A DNA stretch of 38,540 bases from an uncultured Alphaproteobacteria bacterium (GCA_903907895.1 CAIVPW010000062.1:1-38540), one strand, 5' to 3'. Shown: positions 1 to 7,434, counted from the stretch's first letter. Program-made: numbers and translations. The notes: generated from the letters alone by a model not told the origin.

Positions 1-214
1 GGCAAGCGGATCGGGGGGTGAATGCTCATTACCAAAACGCGGCGCCAGCCGCTGAGGCGGCACCTGGGGACTGAAAGGTAGCAACGCCTGTGCCATGCGG
101 AAATGCCGGCTTTCGCGTGATTTTGCGGCCCAGCGTGGGGGCCTGTGCCATCGAAAGGGGCACCTTGCTGCCTACGCCCTTTGCAAGCCGACGCCGGATA
201 CCTACTTATTTGGC
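1..214. other. Upstream region without a recognisable gene
   Basis: No reading frame here has a convincing protein. The frame of trxC is open back to about position 95, but the extra 40 residues look unlike any thioredoxin N-terminus and would precede the zinc-finger segment. The right end holds a possible promoter for trxC. Confidence 0.5.
181..208 (+). promoter_or_regulatory. Possible trxC promoter, close to the start codon
   Basis: TTGCAA at 181-186 and TACTTA at 203-208 are separated by 16 bases. The hexamer ends only 6 bases before the ATG at 215, and there is no Shine-Dalgarno sequence between them. If this is the promoter, the transcript would be leaderless. This is an inference from spacing only. 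Confidence 0.3.
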
Positions 215-670
215 ATGAGCGATTCCAGCATCATTCCGTGCCCGCACTGCGACACCCTGAACCGCGTTCCGGCCGGCAAAGCACTGGCGGCAGGTAAATG
301 CGGCAAGTGCAAGCAGGCGCTCGCCCTGGGCGCTCCGCTGGTGCTGACGGCCGCGCGGTTCGACATGCACGCAAACGCCCGCGACCTGCCGCTGCTGGTG
401 GACTTCTGGGCGCCCTGGTGCGGGCCTTGCCGCGCGATGGCGCCGATCTTCGAGGCGGAGGCCAAGGCGATGGAGCAGCAGGTGCGGTTTGCGAAGGGCA
501 ACTCCGACGCGGAGCCGGCGCTTTCGGCGCGCTTCCAGATCCGTTCGATCCCCACGCTCGTGCTGCTGCGCGGCGGCCGCGAGATGGCGCGCATCTCGGG
601 AGCGATGCAGGGCTCACAATTGCGCGCGTGGCTCGCCCAGCAACTGGCCGCGGGACACGCAGCCGCCTAG
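215..670 (+). CDS. trxC: Thioredoxin 2 (TrxC)
   Basis: This 151-residue protein is a cytoplasmic disulfide reductase of the thioredoxin-2 type. The N-terminus carries a zinc-ribbon-like pair of CxxC motifs (C9/C12 and C29/C32), the hallmark of TrxC. The thioredoxin fold follows, with the active site WCGPC at 68-72 and the cis-proline segment SIPT. I chose the ATG at 215 because the protein then begins directly before the first CxxC motif, as in the family. The msrA gene follows 22 bases downstream on the same strand. Thioredoxins reduce methionine sulfoxide reductases, so the two may be used together. TrxC also commonly supports oxidative-stress defence, which fits osmC nearby. Confidence 0.93.
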   Translation: MSDSSIIPCPHCDTLNRVPAGKALAAGKCGKCKQALALGAPLVLTAARFDMHANARDLPLLVDFWAPWCGPCRAMAPIFEAEAKAMEQQVRFAKGNSDAEPALSARFQIRSIPTLVLLRGGREMARISGAMQGSQLRAWLAQQLAAGHAAA

Positions 671-692
671 ATTCCGCCGCCCAGGAGGCCTC

Positions 693-1313
693 ATGGCAAG
701 CACGCTGCGGATCGACCCGTTCGAATTTCCTGACCCCGACAAGGACCCGCCGTCCGATGCGAGTGAAGCGGTGGCGGTGCTTGCGGGCGGCTGCTTTTGG
801 TGCACCGAGGCGGTGTTCAAGGAGCTCGACGGCGTAAGCTCGGTGCGCTCGGGATACGCGGGCGGCACGCCGGAGACTGCCAACTACGACGCCGTGTGCA
901 GCGGCACGACGGATCACGCCGAGGCGATCGAGATCAAGTTCGATCCGCGCAGGACGAGCTTCGGGCAGATCCTGAAGATCTTCTTCTCGATCGCCCACGA
1001 CCCGACGCAGATGAACCGGCAGGGAAACGATCGCGGCCGGCAATACAGGTCCGCTGTGTTCTTTGCCGACGAGACGCAGCGCGCAACGACCAAGGCGTAC
1101 ATCGAGCAGATCGAACGCGCGAAGCTATACTCGGCCCCGATCAAGACGACGCTTGAGCCACTCGTGACGTTCTATGCCGCCGAGGCGTACCACCAGGATT
1201 TCGCCGCCCGCAATCCGCGCCAGGGATACGTGCAGGCGGTGGCGCGTCCCAAGGTGGTCGCGTTGCGCGAGCAATTCCCCGACAAGCTGAAGACCAAGCG
1301 CGCGCAGGCCTAG
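693..1313 (+). CDS. msrA: Peptide-methionine (S)-S-oxide reductase MsrA
   Basis: This 206-residue enzyme reduces methionine-S-sulfoxide in proteins. The catalytic motif GCFWC places the nucleophile at C34 and a second cysteine at C37. The conserved YAGG segment, the TDHAEAI block and the AYHQDF block are all present. No cysteine occurs in roughly the last 130 residues, so the C-terminal resolving cysteines of the E. coli-type enzyme are absent and regeneration probably uses C37 or thioredoxin directly. The ATG at 693 has a good ribosome-binding site, AGGAGG at 683-688. The gene lies just behind trxC, and its TAG stop shares its last G with the GTG start of the next gene, suggesting an operon with translational coupling. 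Confidence 0.95.
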   Translation: MASTLRIDPFEFPDPDKDPPSDASEAVAVLAGGCFWCTEAVFKELDGVSSVRSGYAGGTPETANYDAVCSGTTDHAEAIEIKFDPRRTSFGQILKIFFSIAHDPTQMNRQGNDRGRQYRSAVFFADETQRATTKAYIEQIERAKLYSAPIKTTLEPLVTFYAAEAYHQDFAARNPRQGYVQAVARPKVVALREQFPDKLKTKRAQA

Positions 1314-1831
1314 TGGCGCGGCACTTCAAGGTCGGTGAGGTCATCGACGTCAACGACCGCATGCAACAGGACTATTCGTATGTCCTGTCGGCTCTCATGG
1401 GAAAGCAGTTCGATCCCAGCTTCGCGCCGGCACTGACGCCGTCCGAGATGCTCGCCCTTGGCGTGTTCGAGGGGAAGTACCTCAACGACTGCACCGGCGA
1501 GTTCCCGGCGGCATGGTTTGCGAAGGCGCGCACGGCCGACGTCGCCGATCCGTCGTTGAACCGGTTTGGCGTGAAGAGCCGCCAGCCGTTGAGCGAGTGG
1601 CGGCGCAAAGGCTGGATCGTGGAGCCCGATCCGCGTGGCTGGTTCCAGTGGTACTGCCGCTACTACCTGGGAAGGCGACTGGCGGCAGTGGATGCCGTGC
1701 AGATCAAGCGCTGGCGGGCCTTCACGCGCCACGCGGCGCAGGTGCGCGCCCACTGCTTCCCCGGCGACCTGAGCTGCCGTCCCCGGCAGCGCCAGGCGCT
1801 GTTGCAGTGGGCGTACGACCCGTTCCTCTAG
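1313..1831 (+). CDS. Conserved protein of unknown function
   Basis: This 172-residue soluble protein has no domain I can name. It starts at a GTG that overlaps the msrA stop by one base (TAGTG), so it is probably co-translated with msrA. The C-terminal half is rich in tryptophan, tyrosine and arginine. It includes a GWFQWYCRYYLGRR block at about residues 109-122, followed by QIKRWRAF, with a CFPGDLSCR pair of cysteines near the end. I recall similar tryptophan-rich blocks in uncharacterised proteins from unrelated organisms but cannot verify this. No signal peptide or membrane segment is visible. Real coding is supported by length, high third-position GC and tight linkage to msrA. Confidence 0.8.
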   Translation: MARHFKVGEVIDVNDRMQQDYSYVLSALMGKQFDPSFAPALTPSEMLALGVFEGKYLNDCTGEFPAAWFAKARTADVADPSLNRFGVKSRQPLSEWRRKGWIVEPDPRGWFQWYCRYYLGRRLAAVDAVQIKRWRAFTRHAAQVRAHCFPGDLSCRPRQRQALLQWAYDPFL

Positions 1832-1835
1832 CGTC

Positions 1836-2345
1836 TCACGCTGCCGGTGCGTTGGCGGCGAAGTCGGCCTTGCCGATGTCGACGCCCGACGAGCGCAAGA
1901 TGTCGTAAGCGGTCGTCACGTGGAAAAAGAAGTTCGGGTAGGTGTAGTGCAGCAGCATCTGACGCCCCTTGTAGGTGCGCGTGCTGCCGCCGCCCGGGAA
2001 GCTGATCTCCTTCATCTCGCTGCCGTCGATCTGCGCCGGCTTGAAGGTCTTCAAGTAGTCGAGCACGGAGGCGATGCGGGCCTTGAGCTCGTCGATGGAT
2101 TTCTCCTCGTCGGGGTGCTTCGGCGGCTCGACACCAGCGAGGCGCGCCGTGGCGCGTTTGGCGTGGTCGCAGGCAATCTGCACCTGGCGCGCCAGCGGCA
2201 GCATGTCGGCGATCAAACGCATGCCGAGGAAGTTGGCCGAATCGAATTTCTTGGCTTCAGCGTGCGCTGCCGCTTTGTCGAGAATGGCGGACAGGTTCGT
2301 GAGCATCTGCACGAACACCGGGACGGACGCGTGGTACATCGACAT
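1836..2345 (-). CDS. DUF1993 family protein
   Basis: This 169-residue protein resembles the DUF1993 family, whose members are predicted helical bundles related to DinB-like folds and whose role is unknown. Visible family features are the N-terminal MYHASVPVF start, the region SANFLGMRLIADMLPLARQV and the C-terminal FFFHVTTAYDILR segment. It converges on the unknown gene that ends at 1831. It lies five bases after osmC on the same strand, so the pair is probably one transcript. The start is the ATG at 2345, with a second in-frame ATG two codons later. A link to oxidative stress comes only from the osmC neighbour. Confidence 0.85.
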   Translation of the reverse strand: MSMYHASVPVFVQMLTNLSAILDKAAAHAEAKKFDSANFLGMRLIADMLPLARQVQIACDHAKRATARLAGVEPPKHPDEEKSIDELKARIASVLDYLKTFKPAQIDGSEMKEISFPGGGSTRTYKGRQMLLHYTYPNFFFHVTTAYDILRSSGVDIGKADFAANAPAA

Positions 2346-2350
2346 TGCGG

Positions 2351-2782
2351 CTAGGACTCCAGCTTGGCTTCGAGGGTGATGGGCATGTTCAGCGCGCGCG
2401 AGATCGGGCAACCGGCCTTGGTGCCGTTGGCGATCTCCTGAAACTTCTTGGCATCGATCTTCGGCACCTTGGCCGAGACGACGAGGTGCATGTTGGTGAG
2501 CGTCGGCTTGCCGTTCACGGTGTCGAGGGTAACGGTGGCCTTGGCATCGACGTTGTCGGGCGTGAAGCCCGCATCGCCGAGGTCGGCCGACAGTGCCATG
2601 GCGAAGCAGCCGGCTTCGGCGGCAGCGATCAACTCCTCGGGATTGGTGCCGGGCGCGTTCTCGAATCGCATGGCGAACGAGTAGGGGGTGGACTTCAGGG
2701 TGCCGCTCGCGGTGCTGACGGTACCCTTGCCACCCTTGAGGTTGCCCTGCCAAGCGGCGGACGCAGTGCGCTTCGTGGCCAT
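2351..2782 (-). CDS. osmC: OsmC family peroxiredoxin
   Basis: This 143-residue protein belongs to the OsmC/Ohr family of thiol peroxidases that detoxify organic hydroperoxides. The two redox cysteines are C59 (in AAEAGCFAMAL) and C125 (in KAGCPISRAL). Their positions match the classical OsmC subgroup rather than Ohr. The start ATG at 2782 is preceded by a purine-rich AAGGAGA ribosome-binding site. The downstream gene DUF1993 follows after 5 bases. Together with trxC and msrA this forms a small oxidative-damage neighbourhood, although the strands differ. Confidence 0.93.
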   Translation of the reverse strand: MATKRTASAAWQGNLKGGKGTVSTASGTLKSTPYSFAMRFENAPGTNPEELIAAAEAGCFAMALSADLGDAGFTPDNVDAKATVTLDTVNGKPTLTNMHLVVSAKVPKIDAKKFQEIANGTKAGCPISRALNMPITLEAKLES

Positions 2783-2830
2783 GGCCGATGTCTCCTTTTT
2801 TGCGGCGGGGGGGCACTGTAGCCGTTCGGC

Positions 2831-3139
2831 TTGGCGGCGCAAACGGCCCCGGCCCGGCTAGTATCGGTCTATGCGAAGAGCGCTTCTGGCCACGATTGTC
2901 TGGTGGAGCTCGACGAAGCGCGGCCCGATGCGACAGCCGCGTTGGGCGCCGAAGGCCTCGAAACCGAGTTGGGCTTCGCCACCGAGGAGCTCGACGAATT
3001 GCAGGACGTACTGCGCACCGAGGAGGCCGGCCTGCGTGCGCGCCTCGGTGAGCGATTGGCGTTTGCGGCGAAGCTCGAAGGCGAAGCAATCGGCTTCAAG
3101 GAAGGCGCCGGCGACGTACTGCGGCGCGTCGCGCCCTAG
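2831..3139 (+). CDS. Small acidic protein of unknown function, start uncertain
   Basis: An open frame of up to 102 codons shows the GC-rich third positions of real genes here. It encodes an acidic, glutamate- and leucine-rich product likely to be largely helical. I recognise no family. The start is unclear: TTG at 2831 and GTG at 2903 are the only in-frame candidates, and neither has a ribosome-binding site. An ATG at 2871 sits six bases after a -10-like TAGTAT but is in another frame. It is divergent from osmC. Either the 5' end carries a one-base sequence error, or translation begins at the GTG and gives about 78 residues. Confidence 0.45.
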   Translation: MAAQTAPARLVSVYAKSASGHDCLVELDEARPDATAALGAEGLETELGFATEELDELQDVLRTEEAGLRARLGERLAFAAKLEGEAIGFKEGAGDVLRRVAP

Positions 3140-3185
3140 AGTCGGGCAGGCCGCCTCGTGGCGGCCTACCCGGGCTGTACGCCGA

Positions 3186-3884
3186 CTAGAGGCCGAGCCG
3201 ATTCATGAAGCTGGTGTCGTAGGAGATGCCGCCGCGCGTGAAGAGCGCGGGGTTCGGCTGCGGCAACTCGTGGACATCGATATCCGTCGCGCCGTACCGG
3301 CGCAGGATGTCCTTGGCCCGCTCCTCGTGCTCCATGTCGCCACAGGCGACCCACAGCAGAATGCCGCCCTGGTCGAGCTGGCGCTGCAGCGTGTCGGCGT
3401 GGTGCTTGCCGATGACGCGGCTGAACAGCGCGCCGATTGCCGCGCCACCGCCGCCCGCCGCCACGGCTGCTGCGATGGCAACGCCGGCTGCACCGCCGCT
3501 GAACACCACGGCGCCCGCTGCAACCATTGCGCCTACGTAGGCCAGGCCGCCCGTGAGGCCAGCCTTCGCCTCGTTCAGCGAGTCCGAATCGACGTATGCC
3601 ATTCGCAACGTGTTGGGTTCAGCATCGACTTCGCCGACGCGATCGTAGCGATGACGCAACTTCTGCTCGATGGTCATCTCGCTGGCGATCAGGCTGACGG
3701 TGGCGCGGTCGAACCCATCCACGAGCAGGCTTTCGACGGCGTCTTCCATTGCCTTCACGTCTTGGAATACCCCGACTACCTCGCGGACCAAGGCGGGCTG
3801 GCCGGTGTCCGGCGCCATGACCGGCTCAATCGGGGCCATGCCGCCGAACGGGGTCGGCTCATAGCTACGTTCCATTGCAGTCAT
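3186..3884 (-). CDS. YflT/GSP17M-like stress protein with glycine-rich membrane segment
   Basis: This 232-residue protein has an N-terminal segment (about residues 34-75, VVGVFQDVKAMEDAVESLL) that resembles the general stress protein 17M/YflT domain. A strongly hydrophobic glycine/alanine-rich stretch follows at about 108-152, of the glycine-zipper type, which may associate with membranes. The C-terminal part (about 160-212) is soluble and ends with an ILRRYGATDIDVHEL segment. Proteins with this layout are common in Alphaproteobacteria and poorly characterised. The ATG at 3884 has a good AAGGAGA site 6 bases upstream. It stands alone, divergent from rfbB. The stress role is inferred from the domain resemblance only. 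Confidence 0.75.
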   Translation of the reverse strand: MTAMERSYEPTPFGGMAPIEPVMAPDTGQPALVREVVGVFQDVKAMEDAVESLLVDGFDRATVSLIASEMTIEQKLRHRYDRVGEVDAEPNTLRMAYVDSDSLNEAKAGLTGGLAYVGAMVAAGAVVFSGGAAGVAIAAAVAAGGGGAAIGALFSRVIGKHHADTLQRQLDQGGILLWVACGDMEHEERAKDILRRYGATDIDVHELPQPNPALFTRGGISYDTSFMNRLGL

Positions 3885-4050
3885 TGGCGTCTCCTTCGCG
3901 GTTACATTTGCCAGGTGAGGCGAAAACGGATTGCGGCCGCTTGCCGCTACGTCTGAGATGTGGGCCCGTACGGCACCGGACCAACCGGGCCGGAGGGGGT
4001 ACCGCGCCGGAGGCAGGCGGTTCCGCTAGACTGCGGCGGGGGACTTGGAA

Positions 4051-5115
4051 ATGACGACAATTCTGGTGACCGGGGGCTGCGGCTTCATTGGTTCGGCGGT
4101 GGTGCGGCAGTTGCTTGGCGCGCGGCCTGAGGTGCGGGTCGTCAACGTCGATGCGCTCACGTATGCAGCGAATCCGGCCACCCAGCGTGAACTGGAGCGG
4201 CACGCCCGCTATCGCCTGGAGCGCGCCGACATAGCGGACACCGGCGCGTTGGCGCGGCTGTTCACGACGCACAAGCCAGACGGGGTACTCCACCTCGCCG
4301 CCGAGTCGCACGTCGATCGCTCGATCGACGATGCGACGGTGTTCCTGAAAACGAACGTTACGGGCACGGCGGTTCTGCTCGACTGCGCGACGGCGCATTG
4401 GCGCACGCTGACGGGCTCGGCCCGGGAGCGGTTCCGGTTCGTGCACGTCTCCACGGACGAGGTGTACGGCAGCCTGGGGCCGGCAGGACACTCAACCGAA
4501 GAATCGCCGTACGCGCCCAATTCGCCGTACGCCGCCAGCAAGGCGTCATCGGACCACCTGGCGCGCGCCTGGCACCGCACGCACGGGCTGCCTGTCGTCA
4601 CGAGCAACGGCTCGAATACCTTTGGTCCGTACCAGTTCCCGGAGAAGCTGATTCCGCTGATGATCGTGCGCGCACTGACGGGCGCGTCGTTGCCCGTTTA
4701 CGGCAAGGGCGAGAACGTGCGCGACTGGCTGTACGTGGACGATCATGCCGCCGCGCTTGTTGCCTTGCTGGAGCGCGGTCAGCCCGGCGAGAAATACAAT
4801 GTTGGTGGCGGCAACGAGCGGCGCAACATCGACGTCGTGCGCACGCTATGCGCGATTCTGGACGAGCTGGTACCGGATGCCCGCGGCTCCCATGCGGAGC
4901 GCATCACCTTTGTCGCCGACCGCCCAGGCCACGATCTGCGCTATTCGATCGCCACGGCGAAGATCCGCCGCACGGTAGGCTGGGAGCCTCGCCAGCCCTT
5001 TGAGGCGGGGCTGCGGGCTACTGTGGCCTGGTATGTGGCGAATCGCCATTGGTGGGAGCCGGTGCTGCGACAGGAGTATGACGGCCGCCGCCTGGGCCTT
5101 GGCGGGGCGGCCTAG
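4051..5115 (+). CDS. rfbB: dTDP-glucose 4,6-dehydratase
   Basis: This 354-residue enzyme is an extended short-chain dehydrogenase that converts dTDP-glucose to dTDP-4-keto-6-deoxyglucose. The N-terminal NAD-binding motif is TGGCGFIGS (7-15). The catalytic segment STDEVYG lies near 134-140, and the YxxxK pair is in YAASK (about 160-164). Further family blocks are HLAAESHVDRSID and SNTFGPYQFPEKLIP. Length is normal. The start is the ATG at 4051; the TTG two codons earlier is less likely. No rfbA, rfbC, rfbD or glycosyltransferase gene is nearby, so the product is presumably used by a pathway encoded elsewhere. A closely related NDP-sugar dehydratase is a possible alternative. Confidence 0.9.
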   Translation: MTTILVTGGCGFIGSAVVRQLLGARPEVRVVNVDALTYAANPATQRELERHARYRLERADIADTGALARLFTTHKPDGVLHLAAESHVDRSIDDATVFLKTNVTGTAVLLDCATAHWRTLTGSARERFRFVHVSTDEVYGSLGPAGHSTEESPYAPNSPYAASKASSDHLARAWHRTHGLPVVTSNGSNTFGPYQFPEKLIPLMIVRALTGASLPVYGKGENVRDWLYVDDHAAALVALLERGQPGEKYNVGGGNERRNIDVVRTLCAILDELVPDARGSHAERITFVADRPGHDLRYSIATAKIRRTVGWEPRQPFEAGLRATVAWYVANRHWWEPVLRQEYDGRRLGLGGAA

Positions 5116-5191
5116 CAGAACGGTGAGTAGGCCGACGCCTTCCTGCGAGCGAAACTGTGTCCGCGCGACGCCCCTGAGGCGTGGTTGGCAT

Positions 5192-5221
5192 TTGGCAATT
5201 GTCGCCGGATTGGCCTAGCAT
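5192..5221 (+). promoter_or_regulatory. Probable promoter of the AlgH-like gene
   Basis: TTGGCA (5192-5197) and TAGCAT (5216-5221) are spaced by 18 bases, close to the sigma-70-type pattern. The -10 element ends 7 bases before the ATG at 5229, and no Shine-Dalgarno sequence lies between them, so a leaderless transcript is likely. A second TTGGCA at 5185-5190 is an alternative -35 with poorer spacing. Confidence 0.45.
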
Positions 5222-5228
5222 TTCGGTC

Positions 5229-5870
5229 ATGCTGTCAACGCACGCGGTCAGTCGCCGACGTTTCGCTGCCTTGCTAGGTGCAGCCGCCGCCGTTCCTCTG
5301 GCGCCGCGCGTTGCGCAAGCGCAGGGCTTGGACATGCCAGTCCGCCCCCTGGAATTGCTCGGGCAGCTCTTGGTCGCGTCGCCGAAGATGCAGGACGCAC
5401 GCTTTCGCGAAGCGGTGATCTACGTGGGGCGCCACGACGCCCAGGGTGCGTTCGGGCTTGTCATCAACCGGCCGCAAGGTACCGGGCCGATCGATCAGAT
5501 CCTGCGCGCCTACCGCCTGCGTGGACCGACCACGGAACAGCGCGTCACGGTGTACTGGGGCGGGCCGAACGAGAGCCAGCGCGGGTACGTCGTACACAGC
5601 AACGACTACGGACTGAACGCCGCGCTCATGACCGCAGGGAATCTTGCGGTGACGCGCGTCGAATCGATCGTGTTGGCCATCGCCGAGAGCCGTGGTCCAC
5701 GGCTGACGCTGATGGCATATGGCTCGTGCAACTGGGGCCCAGGCCAGTTGGACCGCGAGGTAATGGCGGGTGACTGGATGGTCGCGCCGCCGGACGAAAA
5801 GCTGATGTTCAGCGAGCCCGACGAACGCAAATGGGGCCTGGCTTCTGCCAACTACGGGTTGGAGCTGTAA
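5229..5870 (+). CDS. AlgH/YqgE (UPF0301) protein with a Tat signal peptide
   Basis: This 213-residue protein contains a complete AlgH/YqgE domain. Characteristic stretches are GQLLVASPKMQDARF, VIYVGRHDAQGAFGLVINRP, YWGGPNE, and a late GSCNWGPGQLDREV segment. Ahead of it is a 30-residue leader with a twin-arginine core (SRRRFAALLG), a hydrophobic stretch and an AQA cleavage-like site. YqgE proteins are normally cytoplasmic and lack a signal, so export here would be unusual. The start ATG at 5229 has no ribosome-binding site but sits right after a good promoter. The function of the family is not settled; links to alginate regulation in Pseudomonas gave the name AlgH. The gene converges with a small membrane gene. 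Confidence 0.88.
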   Translation: MLSTHAVSRRRFAALLGAAAAVPLAPRVAQAQGLDMPVRPLELLGQLLVASPKMQDARFREAVIYVGRHDAQGAFGLVINRPQGTGPIDQILRAYRLRGPTTEQRVTVYWGGPNESQRGYVVHSNDYGLNAALMTAGNLAVTRVESIVLAIAESRGPRLTLMAYGSCNWGPGQLDREVMAGDWMVAPPDEKLMFSEPDERKWGLASANYGLEL

Positions 5871-6104
5871 TCAGCGCGGCAACGGAAAGCTGGCGTTGAT
5901 GTTGGCGGGCACCTCCACCTCCTCGTGATTCCATAGCTCGAACACGAAGGCCGGGGCCACACCGGCAATGACTGCCAAGACGATGGCGGCCTTCCAGCGG
6001 AACGACGTTCTGCGTCCGCCCCGGGATGCACGGACGGCTGCAAGCACGCCAAAGAAGGTGGCGGCGCTCACGAACCACACGGCCGCAGTGGTCCACATTG
6101 TCAT
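5871..6104 (-). CDS. Small two-helix membrane protein
   Basis: This 77-residue protein has two predicted membrane segments (about residues 5-24 and 38-57) separated by a basic loop with GGRRTSFR, and it ends with a short acidic then neutral tail. I recognise no family. Its ATG shares one base with the TGA stop of the DUF2927 gene (TGATG), and a GGAGG site lies inside the end of that gene. The two are therefore almost certainly co-translated. Its stop codon directly abuts the stop of the AlgH-like gene on the other strand. Confidence 0.7.
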   Translation of the reverse strand: MTMWTTAAVWFVSAATFFGVLAAVRASRGGRRTSFRWKAAIVLAVIAGVAPAFVFELWNHEEVEVPANINASFPLPR

Positions 6105-6823
6105 CAGCCTCCGCCCGGATTGAGTTCGCTGAGAATCGTACGCGCCAGCTGCAGGGCCTGTGCGCGCGGCAGGCCCGGGCGCATGCGCGGATCATACACC
6201 AGGCGCAGCAGAACCTTGTCGATGAGCGACAGGCTTGTGAGGTGCAGGCTGTCGTTGAAGATCGATGGCGCTACCCGGTCGTCATCGTTCGGCAGGCCCA
6301 AGGACTGCGCCAACTCCTCGAGCAGGCAGTGCACCAGCTCCTGGTCCGGCAGGTCCGATCCCGCCAGCACGCGCGCGGCAACTAGGCGTCCCTCGGGCGA
6401 GATGTAGGAGAGGAAGAAGCACGACGCCGTCTCGAACTGGCGGCCGGCGACCTCGGCCGGGTTGGCGGCAAGGGTGCGGCCGTCTTGCACGAGGCGGGCG
6501 ACAGGAGAGAACCAGATGATGAAGTTCTCACCGGGGTCGCGCGCACCGATCTCCTTGAACTCGAGATTGGTGAACTGCGTCAGGGATGCAAAGTGCGCCT
6601 CGACGACCGGGCGATACTTGGCGATCGCTGCAACGTTGCCGCCGAACTTGTAACGGATGGGCTCGGTCCATTTGCGCACGTTGGGAAGCGCGCGCCCAGC
6701 GAACTCGTTACCGAAGACAACGTAGTCGAAGAACGCGACGTACCGGTCGTTGCTGGGTTGCTGCGCCAGGGCAGGCGTAGCGAGCAGAATCAGGCCGAGG
6801 ACGAGGCGACGCAGGAGGCGCAT
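6104..6823 (-). CDS. DUF2927 family secreted protein
   Basis: This 239-residue protein begins with a Sec signal peptide (RRLVLGLILLATPALAQ, cleavage near residue 21). The body matches the DUF2927 family of uncharacterised alphaproteobacterial exported proteins. Its most conserved part, around residues 165-185, reads HCLLEELAQSLGLPND and resembles a metal-protease-like HxxxEExxQ helix. Whether it binds metal is unknown. The family segment WTEPIRYKF is also present near residue 51. The start ATG at 6823 is placed directly before the signal peptide. The small membrane gene downstream overlaps its stop by one base. Confidence 0.82.
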   Translation of the reverse strand: MRLLRRLVLGLILLATPALAQQPSNDRYVAFFDYVVFGNEFAGRALPNVRKWTEPIRYKFGGNVAAIAKYRPVVEAHFASLTQFTNLEFKEIGARDPGENFIIWFSPVARLVQDGRTLAANPAEVAGRQFETASCFFLSYISPEGRLVAARVLAGSDLPDQELVHCLLEELAQSLGLPNDDDRVAPSIFNDSLHLTSLSLIDKVLLRLVYDPRMRPGLPRAQALQLARTILSELNPGGG

Positions 6824-6873
6824 GGGGAAAGCGTAGCGGGTCCCTGTGCGCCGCGCCACGCGGCCAAAACAGC

Positions 6874-6910
6874 AGCGCGGACGAGGGGAGGGAGCACCCG
6901 CGTCCGCGCT
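6874..6910 (-). terminator. GC-rich hairpin between hisI and the DUF2927 gene
   Basis: AGCGCGGACG (6874-6883) pairs perfectly with CGTCCGCGCT (6901-6910) across a 17-base loop. It lies after the end of hisI and before DUF2927 on the minus strand, so it may terminate hisI. It lacks a T-run, so the call is tentative. Confidence 0.4.
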
Positions 6911-7023
6911 GTTGGTCCTGGTGGCCCACGACTGCCTGGGGGCAGGGGCCGCCGTTATGTCGCAGTGGATAGTGCGGTTGTCGCTATATACGCAGTGATA
7001 CAGCGTCCCGTCAAGCCGGGGAG

Positions 7024-7434
7024 CTAGGCGCCGTAGAGTTGGGCGGGGTCGATCTCGGGCTCGACCAGGACAGCGACGCGGCCGTCGCGGACCGTGTTGA
7101 ACCAGCAACTGCGGCGCCCGGTGTGGCAGGCCACGCCCACCTGCCGCACCAGCAGCAGCAGGGCGTCGCCGTCGCAATCCAGCCGGATTTCCCGAACCTG
7201 CTGTACCTGGCCGCTGCTCTCACCCTTGCGCCACTGAGCCTGGCGGGAGCGGGAGTAATAGTGGGCCTCGCCGGTGGCGAGGGTGGCCTCGACGGCGGCC
7301 CGGTTCATCCAGGCCAGCATCAGCACCAGCCCGGAGTCGTGCTGCTGCACCACCGCCGGCACTAGGCCGTCGCGGTCCCAGCGAATGGCATCGATCAGGG
7401 CGGCCCCGGAAGGGGGCGGGGGAACGGCGGCCAT
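7024..7434 (-). CDS. hisI: Phosphoribosyl-AMP cyclohydrolase (HisI)
   Basis: This 136-residue enzyme opens the purine ring of phosphoribosyl-AMP in histidine synthesis. The family motifs are intact: the region HYYSRSR..WRKGE.SG, the metal-binding DCDGDALL block (residues about 95-102) with its three aspartates and a cysteine, and the zinc-binding CHTGRRSCW segment. It is the HisI-only form, without the HisE domain. The start is the ATG at 7434, with GAGGA about 7 bases upstream. No other his gene is nearby. It diverges from zur across a 69-base gap carrying a Zur-box-like palindrome, so it may be zinc-regulated. Because the zinc ligands are kept, it looks zinc-dependent rather than a zinc-free paralog. 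Confidence 0.93.
   Translation of the reverse strand: MAAVPPPPSGAALIDAIRWDRDGLVPAVVQQHDSGLVLMLAWMNRAAVEATLATGEAHYYSRSRQAQWRKGESSGQVQQVREIRLDCDGDALLLLVRQVGVACHTGRRSCWFNTVRDGRVAVLVEPEIDPAQLYGA

Noticed and set aside
2871-3956. A 361-codon plus-strand frame starting at an ATG after TAGTAT
   Set aside because: It runs opposite the YflT-like gene and out of frame with the small acidic protein. Its product is rich in Arg, Ala and Trp without domain logic, typical of shadow frames.
7024-7434. A zinc-independent HisI paralog under Zur control
   Set aside because: The zinc and metal ligands (DCDGD and CHTGRRSC) are intact, so the protein looks like an ordinary zinc enzyme. Regulation by Zur remains possible and is listed separately.
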